DNA of 39,748 nt from Elysia marginata (taxonomy: Eukaryota; Mollusca; Gastropoda; Plakobranchidae). Shown piece after piece: positions 11,518 to 23,500 of the stretch. The stretch's first letter is position 1. Each line of letters begins with the position of its first letter. The DNA is taken from assembly GCA_019649035.1 (NCBI GenBank), contig BMAT01001806.1, positions 14,392 to 54,139 of the forward strand, written 5' to 3'. The notes under the pieces were generated by a model. It ran no database searches and had not been told where the DNA came from. It saw only the letters and a program-made list of their open reading frames with translations. The translations under genes were made by a program, and so were the position numbers.

Positions 11518-14500
11518 TAGGTAGTAGTAGTTAGTTGTTGCAGTAGCAACAGAGATTATTTATACAGACATGTTTTACTCTGGAGATAGAGTGAGAAAAC
11601 GGTAAGAGTACCGCCCCTTTAGTTATCCGGGCTACCTATCTAAGTCTTCATCAAGATGGCAGGTGCTGGAATAGGAGGAGTCGATGGATCCCGCTCAAGA
11701 GTTAGAAATGATAGGGATCTTTGCAACAAAGAATGTCTTAATAATCCTAGTAAAAGTTTTATGACACTTCAAAGAAATTGGATTAGAAGAGGAGTTCACT
11801 CACCAATTAAATCTCTTTAATTTTTCACTGTTCGGGTTTGAAAGCCTAACATATTTGCTGATTCTGCTTCACAAAGCAGAAATGCAAAACTGCTCATCAT
11901 CTTGTTTGTTTCATGATAATGTTCAAAGAAAATTTTTATCACTATCAGGCTTCACCATTTCTTGAAGTAATGAAGTAATAAAACTCTAGCAGGAAATAGT
12001 CAACAAAAGTGTTAAAAAGTAACAAAAAATCTTCTGCATTTTAGGCATGCGTAAGAGTTAAAATCAAACACTCCAAGTTTCTTTTCTGTATAGAGATTCA
12101 TTGTCTTGTTTTTCAAATGTAACCCATATGACTATGAATATGAAACTTTTTTTCACAATGACCATGGGCATTTTTTTGGTCGTGTTTCGTTATAAAAAGT
12201 ATATATAAACAAATAGATGCAATATGTCTTAATCATTCTACTCTATTCGCTCGTCTACATTTAGTCCAACCTTCATAGCCAAGTCATTGGCGACAAATAT
12301 ATATGTGAAAATGCAAAGAAATCATAAACACGTTAAAAATGTTGTAAAGGTCGAAAATAATATAGATATGCATGTATTGCAATTTAGTTATCATAAGAGA
12401 ATTATAAAAAAAATAAGGAGAATGGGGCAGACAGGGACAGGGTGAGAGGGATATTGAGAGAAAAAACTGCATAATATATTATGAATTACGTAAGCAGTAA
12501 CAGTGTATAAATCATATAGCATTAAAGATTTTAGTGGGAATGAGACTTATTTAGTATAAATACATGTATACTGGTAACAATAAATATCAAATAAAAAAAA
12601 TATATGGACAGCACTTCATTGTTGATTGAAGTTTCCTAATGGATGTGGGAATAAATGCATCTCATACATTCACCTTAAGAAAATTGTTTTAACACCAACA
12701 ACGCAACTGTCTACCTTATTAAAATAGGCGGACTCATCATCACATAAAATACTTTGAGTCGTCTGCAAATTTAATTACGTTGAGGTTGGAAGAGGATGTT
12801 CCAAAGTCATGGATATAGATAGTACAGATAACCGGAGACAAATTGCAGCCCTGTGGCGCAGCACAGTAGGTATTTATAGTTTTAAATATTTTATCATTTA
12901 GGTAGCTATATTGCAATCGGTAAGGAGATCAAGTATCCAGTTGGCTAACTGAGGGAAACGCAAAAGTAATTTTTCAATCATCAAACGTGATTGGATGGTG
13001 TTAAAGCCCTCGAAAATTCAATAAAAAGTGCTTTGACATACGTTTTAGGGGTTTCCAAGTGTTATATGATATCGTTGATAAAGATCAAAACTGCATCTTC
13101 TACGCTTCTATAAGCTTTGTGGGCAAACTAAAATGGATCTAGTGGTTGGCTCTCTTGGAGCAAAAGCTTAGAAAGCATTATTTTTTTCCAAGCATTTGAA
13201 AATTATAGGAGTCAATGCCATCGGTCTTAAGTCATTGAAAGAGAATATTGAAGATTTTTTGGGTATTGTAACAATGCTTGCCGTCTTCCATAACGTTGGT
13301 ATCGTATTAGTTTCAACTGAAAGATTAAAAATGCAAGTAAATGTTGTGGCAAGATGGTGGGCACATGTCTAAAAAAATTTTTACCTTTAATTTTATCAGG
13401 ACCACAGGATTTGTTTACATATCAACTGCGTGGCAAAGTGATAAGAGCTTCGGACCTAAGATCTGTAGGTCGCAGGTTCGATTCCCGACCATGTCATGTT
13501 GCAATTGCCTTAGGAAAGCAATTTACCCTAACTTTCTCCAGTCCACCCACCTGTAAAGGCAGTGCTTGGAATTTCTATAAGCTATGTTTCTCTAAGTGGC
13601 AAGGCGGTGGGTGACGAAGCACCTATAGGTCGAAGGTTCGAATCATACTGAGGGCAGACATTTCGGGCATTTCCACTGAAAAAGCCTACTTCTCTCCACT
13701 GCTAATTTCATACCTTTAAAATCTTTCAATCATTTGATTGCGCAGTGGCTGCCTCTACTATTTATTCTGATATCTATAATTCATAGGAGGCATACCTTTA
13801 AATGTTATCGTTTGTTCTCTGTATTTGTTGTTCATGGCTAAGTTTCGGTGTGCTTTCGGATTTAAATGGTTGCCATTGGTGCGATTTGGACCGTCGCGTT
13901 CAAGTAAGCGAGTCGCTCAGAGAGTCTAAGCAAGGACTTTCGCCATGACACTTGTTTTTTAAGGAGCGTAGTGGCGACATGGTATAAGCTATGTTTCTCG
14001 AAGTGGAAAGGAGGTGGGTGCCGAAGCATATATAAGTCGAAATTCGAATCATACTAAGGGCAGACATTTCGGGCATTTACACTAAAAAGCCTACTTCTCT
14101 CCACTGCTAATTTCATACCTTTAAAATCTTTTAAACCATGAGACTATTGGTACAAGACCGGAAGAGGTAGAGAACGTTTACACGAAGGATTACCGAGTTT
14201 GCTGACGCCACCGACTCTGACGAGCCGGAGGCGAGCAGCGGATAAATCAATTAAGTAAAAAGTCTCCAATTCGCACCACATATCCTTTAACTTACTTACG
14301 AACAACTGTAAAAGAAGTGCTTAATAAAATCTATTCCATCGCACATTCCGCAAAGCTGACTGTTTGATTTTCTTATTTTAAACAATACTGGTGGGGTATA
14401 TGTTATCGAGTATTATTCCAAAGAAGGACTCCTAGGCGAGTCTCCCTAGTGGCGTCAAATGCTATTAACCAGTGTTTTTCGTCAAACATTAGATTGAATT

Positions 14501-17500
14501 TTCGCCCCAAAAGGAAGCTGCACGTGAGCGTTTATTTTATTTATCGGAGTCTCAAGTTTTCTTTTACCTATGTTGCCTAACTTAATACTTCTAAAGAATA
14601 TTTCTTTGTAAGTGTCTTTGGTAGGGCTAATCATATGCCGTTTTATTATTTATATACTAAATTATAGTCGAGTTGAGTATTTGGACAGTACTGATATTTT
14701 TCTAAAAATTCAACAAACTTCATAATTCGACCATCAATGCAAACATCTCTTACGAATAAGATATGGCGATCTGTGAAAGCTTTTATGAGAACTGCTTTCT
14801 TTTTCTACATAACATACTTGTTGCTGAAAATAGGTTCATCAGTAATGTTCCCACCATAAGGGCTTGTGTTTACATTGTGACCAATCCAGGTTTCTATTAC
14901 TTTTTTCCAGAAGCCACTATTTATCAGTGCCAAACCTTTGAAATTCTCCAAAGGGTTATTAGAAAATGAATATTGAAAGACTACCTACATCTTTTAAAAG
15001 GTGCTTGGGTATCAGTTTCCAATGCTCGTCCTCTCCAGTTATTAATTGTTCAGCCCAATTAAAGTATATTTAGTGCTGCTTTTCTTTTAAATTAACCATA
15101 TTTAATTCCCTTGAGGCACGTTGACTGGATACAACAGATCGTTTTACATTTTCCAATGCTCTCTTATTATTGTATCTTTTTTTTCCATATAAATTTGGAA
15201 AAGAAAATTTATTTACTTTTTAATGACACTATCAGGCATTCCAATGCTTTGTTTTAAGTGCATGAATAGACTTAGATCAAACGTTCTAATTACATGTATC
15301 TTCCCAATTAATTATTGATAGGTCTCTTTCGGACCACAATGCCAACCTTCTTTCTAGTGACTCAATTTTCGATGTCCAATTTTGTTCCATTAATTATGGT
15401 GGCAATCGGCTAAAAAGCACGCCTAGAATTTGAACACTCCTCAATGATATAAGTTTCTCCTGTGCTCATGGCTTGGCACTTTTTTTTACTCAATTCTAAG
15501 CCTATTTTTGCTAATACTTCTCTGAAGTCCATTGTGTCTTTTTTAATCAGCGTAGTATCGTCTGCATACTATTTAATTTTGACAGGGTGATTTGAATTAG
15601 GGAGATTTATTCCTTCAATCTTACTGTCTTTTTTGATGCTTAAAGCGAGGACCTCAACTGCAATTATAAATAGAAGTGGAGATATTGGACAGCCTTGTCT
15701 CGCACCTCTTTCAAGATTAAACTCGCGTGATATATCCTGCATTTTCAACAACTATCGTTCTTTTTTTAAATAGGATTTTTATCCACTGGATAAAGTTGGG
15801 ACCGAATCCAACACCCTGAAGGGATCTCAGTATAAAATGAGTGGTCATAGAGCCAAAGGCTTTTCTGTAGTCCAGAGCGACGATAATAGAATTTGAGGTT
15901 TTTTGGTGTTCGCAATCCACTATATCAGCCAGCTCTCTTAAAAATTCTTGCTATTTGTCTTCCCTTTATGAACCCAGCTTGGTCAAGGTGTATAACATAT
16001 TTAAGAACTTTGCTTAACCTAGTGACTAGAACTTTGGCTAAGATTTTGCAATCCGTTGTTGTCATTGAAATAGGGCGCCAATTTACCAAGTTGTCCCTTG
16101 GAAGATCCTTTCCCTTATGAAGTAGTGCAATAGTTCCCTTCCTCAGCTGCGATGGGGATAACTGCCTTTCACCAATACTGCATCGGTAAGCACCTAACAA
16201 AAATGCTTTAATTTTGGCCCAGAAAACTTAATAGAAATCTGTCGGAAGTCCACCATGACCCGGAGAGGATTTTGTTTTCATCGATTAAAATCTCTGTTAT
16301 CAAACTGTGACAGAGTTCTCGGTCATCATAATTCACCTTTGGTATATCTAAATTAGCAGTGAACTCATCTGCTCAAAGAGCAATGTCGCTATTGTCTTTA
16401 GATTCTGAGTACAATTTCTCGTAATATTTTCATATTTCCTCTAGAACTTCAGGATGTGTTTTTACATTTTTTGTATCAGTTGCAAGTGAATATATGGTAT
16501 TGTTTTTAGAATGAACTTTTTCCAAATTAAAAAATAATTTCGCATTTCTCTCTCCCTCTCCTATCCATTTCAGGTCCGCTCTAATCTGTGCTCCCCTTGA
16601 TTCTTCTATCAAAATTAATTCTAGTTTATGACGAAGGCCAAACATTCTTTGTTCACATTCGAAATCCTAAGGGTTGTTCGCAATCTCGTCCTCCAAACTA
16701 AAAAGATTTTTTTGCAATGTGTCAAATTCTTGCTGTTTACACGACTTTTTTTGTTTACTAAAGTTTTGAGTAAGCTCTCAAATTTCAATTTTAATGAACT
16801 CCCATTTTAGATGTGGGTTTAAATCAGACATTCTCCTTTCCACTGTGTCCAGGTAATTGTTTATCACTGTTACATACTCTAGATCACTAATTAGACTTAT
16901 GTTTAATTTATAAACGGCTGGACCGTGTTTAAAGGTTTCAAAAGTCAGCGAACTTATAACCCCTCGATGATCGATGAAGTTTATGGTTTATTGGTCTGCA
17001 TGTGAAATAAAATTTTCTCCAATTAGAACATAATCGAGCCTTCTGGCGATAAAAGGGTAACCTCTCCTCCAGGTGTATGCTTTTCCCTTAAAGTGTTAAC
17101 CTCTCAAAAAGTCTGATACTTCAAATTCATTAAATTTTATAAAACATTTGAATTTTGAAACTGTTGATTCGGAGTGAGGGCTTCCAGATATTATTTCTTA
17201 CCACGTTAAAGTCACATAGACATATAAAATAGTTTCTTCGGCTCTTATGGTGTCTTTTATTATGCTCTCAAATCTAGGAAGAAGGGGCATTCTTCTTGTT
17301 TTCGACATGGAGCATAAACATTTATAACGAAAAGAGTCTCTTATTGGTATTGCCCTGAGAAGATGATCAATCGGTCGTTTTTAAACAAAAGCTTAACTTG
17401 ATCTCCTTCTAGCGAATTATCAAAAAGAGTCACTATGCTCTTCCTTTATTTGTACTCTCAAAAAAGTGCAGTATACCGCCCCACTTTTTCTCTATTTTTT

Positions 17501-20461
17501 TCACGATCAGCCTTATTTAGTTGTTTTGTGAAATTTTCGCTTTCTGTTGTGGAATTCCATCTTGAACGGGCGAGATGGGCCTGCGTCTATTTTTGGTTCA
17601 GAGATCTTGCACGGTTTAAGAAGAATGGAAGTATGTGGGTCTCTGTCGCTCCAAGTTTGCAATTAGTAAGCATTGCTTCTTTCCTTTCCTTGCTTCTTCC
17701 TCTTTCTTTGTCACCCGTCTCGTTTGAATCCTCTCTTTCTTCTTGTATTTCTTTACTGACGCTGCATCCTGACATTTCCTCTCTTCTCTTTTCTTCAATT
17801 CTTCCAATTTTTCCTTCTGATAGCTCACCCTACTTCTTATCTGGTTTCCTTTGTTTGGTCTTGCCCTTTCCCTTTCCTGTGCTTCTACGGATTGGGTTTG
17901 TATTAGCTTTTGTGTGCTACGCTTCATCGGCCTCAGACCCCTCAGCATCACTACTTTCTTTTACTCTCGATGTGCTCTCAAGCACTAAATTTTATCCTCT
18001 GTCTCTCCATCACTCTATTGGCTTTCATTTATCATATTGCTCTTTGTCTTTCACTAGGTTTTCGTCTATCTCAGTATCGTTTGGTCTTTTCTCCCCTGTG
18101 CTATGGGATCGGCACTTTCCTTCATTTTTCCGATGACCTGGCATTCCGAAACCTAGGCAAATTTCCTCATTGGGGCAATCCCGAGTCCTGTGATGATTCT
18201 TCAGGCATTTTCTACAGGGAGTTTGTTGTTCCCTGCACAACAGTTAGGCCGTGAATAGTCAAACTCCAATAGTATGCGCTAGATGAGTAGAAGAAACCGA
18301 TATCCAGATAAGGCTTCTTCCCGTTATCCAGTTGGTAAGTTTACCCTCTGCATTCCTTATCATCACATTCATTAGGTTTGATATTGTTTTCACACCAAGT
18401 TTGTTTAGACTGTAGTGTCATTACTAACGCTGATAGGAATGTAAAGAGGTTAGTGGCTGGCACTTCGCTCTCGCTTTTTAATATAAACGGCTTTTGAGAG
18501 CAGACTCCCACTCTCTGAATTTTCGTAGTCAAGTTTTCGACGAGTATTTGAATGCGGTTCTCTCGTATTGTGGGGTAAATACACCAGAGACAGCGCGATC
18601 TATAGTGGGGGCCAAACCATCCAAATGTAAATAAACGTCTGTAAATGTCTTACATTGACCTATCCTTTAAATACTTTTAAGGGAGTTAGAACATTTGTAA
18701 AATGAAATATACTCATTAAGTGTTTCCAGTTCGCAAATATCCTACCCTACTTTAAAACACCTAATACGATAGGCTAGTTTCCCACTTTTAAAAGAACTAG
18801 TTTACGTTTAGATGGTTTGGCTCCACAAAGAAGTTTTCAGTAGTAGGCCATCCAGCCCAAATGTAAACAAATTTGTGCCCAAATATCATTATGATCTATC
18901 TCTTCTAACCAACGCGATCTATAGTGGGGGCCAAACCACCCAAATGTGAACAAATTCTTTCAAAACTGGAAAACTGACCTATAACTTATGTATTTTAAAG
19001 TAAGTTAGATCAATTGAGAACTGAAAACATATAATGTGTTCTGGGCCGGCCCTCAACACACTGAGGTTAGTGGCTGGCACTTCGCTCTCGCTTTTTAATA
19101 TAAACGGCTTTTGAGAGCAGACTCCCACTCTCTGAATTTTCGTAGTCAAGTTTTCGACGAGTATTTGAATGCGGTTCTCTCGTATTGTGGGGTAAATACA
19201 CCAGAGACAGCGCGATCTATAGTGGGGGCCAATTTTACAATTAAGTTTTGGGTAACTGGCCTGGGTTCAGACCGCCTCGGCCCCCACTGTAGATCGCGTT
19301 GGCCAGAGACCACCATTTCTTTGTGCGCCCACTATACTTCCTCTCCCAGCTACCTTTTCTGCTGCCGAGCAGATAATCAAAATGACAAACCCCTCCTAGT
19401 AGGTCTCGGATAGTCGTAAAGACTGGTGGTACGCTAGTTTGCAAATCGTTCATGACTCTCAGCTGGTCTAGTGTTTGAAATATTGTTAAGGTATGAAATT
19501 AGCAGTGGAGAGAAGTAGGCTTTTTAGTGGAAATGCCCGAAATGTCTGCCTTTAGTATGACCCGAACCTTCGACTTATAGATCTAGCGGTCTAGTGTTTT
19601 TCTACCCTTGGCACGTTGTAAGATTGTTTACGTCACAGTGTGTTCTTGCAAAACGGGTTACTGCTGACGTAAAACAAGTACAACTCTGAAGAGAATAAAA
19701 CCAAAATAGCCTGAGGACAGCAAACTTACACACTGGAGCAGGCCTGGTGTGCTACTTGTGCTAATTGATTTTTAATAGTCCAACAAAGCAAATAAAAGAA
19801 ATAAAATAAACGAAAAATAAACAAGTAAACAAACCAAATGATAGAATAATAGAGAAATGGAAGAGACATTGGAACAAGTTCTACTGAGAAAATAAGAATT
19901 TACCTTATATAGCTGGGAGAATAATTCAAAGATCACTTGAAATATTCATTGGTCCTTAAGGGAAAGCAAATCGAACAAAAAATGGAGGTAAAGTAGGTAA
20001 TGGACAGACTGGGCTGGGAGGTTAAAAAAAACGAATGCCAACACATCGCAAGAATTTAAGTAGCGTCTGAAAATGCTAAACGAACGAATAGAAGAAATAA
20101 CTTTAAGGAAGAGGAAGGAAATGTAAACAAGAATATATAAACAAGAAAAAAACCATGAAAAGTTACTTGGTCTGAACGAGCAGACTAGATCTGGTTCAGA
20201 ACTAAGAGGCCAGAAATCGTCTCGATTCGACCCATAACAATGACAAATTTTAAATAGAATCTAGGTCTAAGATACTTATCCAAATATATACTGCAGTAAA
20301 AAACTCCAAGAAAATAAAGAGTCATCGACAAGAAAGAAAAATAATCCAAGAAATCAGGAAAAGCAAACAACACTGACGCTGGAAGAAACACAACATTGTC
20401 CACCAGACAAGTCAACTAGAAGTAAAAAATAATGATAATAATAATGATAATAATAATTATT

Positions 20462-20507
<46 letters not shown>

Positions 20508-23500
20508 CAACAACAACAACAATAATAGTAATAGTATCCAGATTGATATAGCACTTTTTAGAATAAAATAAAGTCTCAAAGTGCTTCACAAAATAGAAAA
20601 CGCATAGTTTCTTTCATACAAGTTTACAAAACACGGATAACGTAGAAAATTGAGAATTAAAAAAAAATATATTAGGGGCAAACACGTGGACAAGATGATT
20701 TGAAAATTTAAGTTCCCATTTCTGCTTATGACTAAATTTTCAAAAAGGAATTTCTTCAGAACTGATTTGAATCAGACTGTTGGACTGTCAGGGGTAGACG
20801 GCATGTAAAATCTCTGTCCCCCTAGGTTTTCAACTTTGTCCAAGGTTTGACTAACAAATTCTTTTTTTTCTGATCTGAAAATCCTTGTAAGAGTGTAAGG
20901 TGTAAACATAGTACTCAAATAGTTTGTATAATTAGTTTTGAAAGGTTTAGAAATAAGAATAGCTGGGGTATCATTGTCCAGCACGATAACGCTTAGAATA
21001 GGCGACCAAGGGTCAGATAAGAAGGCATTACTTTCTCTGAAAAAAAATCAATATCTAAAAACTCCGAAATTTTCCCCTGAACCCAACCTAAGTTGTTGAT
21101 TACGAGTATTTTATTGACCCAATATTTAATTATTGTTGTGAAGTTTGGGGCATTTCGAAAGCCAGTCATATTGAAAGATTTTATTCACCATCCCTAAAAC
21201 TAGTTCTTTGTGAGAAAAGTAGTTGTTTTGTCTACGGTGAACTAGGAGATTTACAATTTTTTATTAAAAGGAAAGTGAGAGTCATTAAGTATTGGTTAAA
21301 ATTTATAAGCGGTGATCGCAAAAATCTTGTTCTATCATCTGCGTACGATCAGTTATTGAAATTTTCTAATGAAAAAAAAAGGTTTGGGGCACGATTGTTA
21401 GAGATGTTTTAAATAAATATCTGGATTAAACATTGAGTCGATATTCAATCGCAGTTTCTGCCCATTTTGAGGGAACAAATTTGATATATTAATTTGCAGG
21501 GCTGGTGGACTGAAGTTTAAGGAAGCATATCAAGTCGTCCCTTTTTTACGAAAAGTATTTGAGTGTACGTGTAAAAGCGCACATAATTTATGTAAAATTC
21601 GTCATAGTCCCCATGCATTTATTGTTGAGCGGGGTAGGTAGGGGCCTAATGAAAGATTCTGTAATGTGTGTGGAGTTGTTAAAGATGAATAGCATACTTG
21701 AATTGAATGCATTAAATTCGAAGAATGTAGACTAGGATGTTTGCCCGAGACGCTGGCAGAGACTCCGCCGCGCGTATGCTTATATGTGTTTACTTTTTAA
21801 AGAATGAGTATGAACAGAAATATAAAATGTCTGTTTTATGAGCACGCTTGTAGAGGATATATTTAAAGTATGTCACGTGAATGAGTTTTGCGGCAGGGTA
21901 GCGCAAGCGTGTGTGCAAGTGTATATTATAAACGTGTGTTGCCTTGCCTGCGTGTGTGTTTGCAAGGTTACCAGCGTTTGTGCCTTTTCACTAGATCTAG
22001 TGATTTCATGAAAATCTAGGGATTTTACAGAAATGTAGTGATGTTATAAAATCTAGTGATATAGTAAATGTTTTTGAAAAAAAGAAGACCTAGAGTAGTA
22101 AACTTTCGTAAAATTTTTTTTACTATCGATTTAATTTTTCTCTGTTCCCACTCATTTTTCCAATGTTTGCAATGAGACACAGTCTTAGGTTTAATAAGTG
22201 TAATTTAAAGGGAACCAAATACTTCAATCCGGAGAATAAATTCAAGGAAGCAATGTTATTGAATCTAGTGGGATTTTATGAAATTAGCAATTGCAACATG
22301 CTATGCATGTATCGTTGCCACATGCTATGCATGTATCGTTGCCACTTACATAAAGTGACGAATAGCAGAAAAAAAGGGATTTGGGAAATGATAGTGAGAA
22401 AGACGTAAAGTAGAAAGATGCTGCAAGAGATTGGATAGCACAGAGAATCAGCATGGAATTGAAAGTGCTGCATAGTAGAAGTCTTTCTTTTGCATTCATG
22501 CCCGCCTTACGTCTGGGGCAATCGCAAGATTGATTAATCTTTGTAATTTTGGCTATTGTCCCACAAGCCGCCAAGACGAAAATTGTGGACTACTTAGAAT
22601 GTTTACAGAAACTATATTAGGGACAGCCAGATTTCCAACAGATCTATGGACGGACCGAGAACCACCCTCAAAGACAATGATTGCTCGCAGATTTCGTTGT
22701 CATTTCGCCATGTATAATCTTTCTACATCCCAACATATTGGAATACTTGACAAACTAAGAACCGAACAAGTCAGTAATCAATCTAAGATCATGTCAAGAG
22801 AGTCAGCTTGTAAGAAAGAAGAGAGACAGAAACATAGCACTTGAAAAGGGCACAATAATTGCCGACTTTAGATCAGGAAAGAATCTTTGTGGCAAAATTG
22901 CTTAAATAGTACTGCCGGTTAATATGTAACATGAATGCTTGTACTTGCAAACCTTTAATAAATCACAATTTTTTTTATATTGTGTACCTAACCATCATGA
23001 AGACATAAAAAATTCCTGCTAAAATTCCTTCTTCCACCTCCACGTGATGAGCATGGGGCCCGAGATATAAAACTGAAATCTTACCTCAATTTATTTTCCC
23101 CATAATCTTTCCCATATGCTCGATTCGATTCGGTTTATTACCATTGCATCAAGACGATAATATCGCGACCCGATTATTTCGGAAGTTTTCACCTACGTCT
23201 TTTCCCAGTTATTTGATGTGTTAGACAATGTAATTTACGTACTCCAGCCGTATTTTCCGTCCACCTTCTCGGCAGTTCTAAGCCATGATTAACACATCAT
23301 TTCAACAGGTTTTCAACACAGCACCATTAACGTTTTTTGTGCTAGAAGCTTGATTCCGTATAGGCATAGCTATTCGATGAATTGATCATATTTCATTTCC
23401 CCTGTCCGTGGAAGGGGAAGGTGGCCATTAAAAATATAATTAATAATAATTATATTATAATTGAAGGAATGGTGAACTGTCAGCCAGAAAAAAAGTTTTT

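Larger units (their letters stand above)
14230..18603 (-). mobile_element. L1/Tx1-like LINE, near full length but decayed
   Basis: On the minus strand an ORF1 with CCHC knuckles (about 18600-17590) is followed by ORF2 endonuclease remnants (about 17430-16900), reverse transcriptase (about 16645-15560) and a C-terminal region with a CxxC...H...C motif near 14350. Many stops and frameshifts make it inactive. It runs in the same direction as the host gene, in intron 6. The 5' boundary is obscured by the MITE cluster and the 170-bp duplication. Confidence 0.85.

Noticed and set aside
11226-11549. Poly-Ser, poly-Val and poly-Tyr open frames
   Set aside because: Products of the (GTA)n microsatellite and its N gap; no coding meaning.
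17435-18136. 233-codon plus-strand open frame, the longest in the window
   Set aside because: Low-complexity Ser/Leu/Phe translation of a pyrimidine-rich strand; it is the antisense shadow of the Lys/Arg-rich LINE ORF1 on the minus strand.
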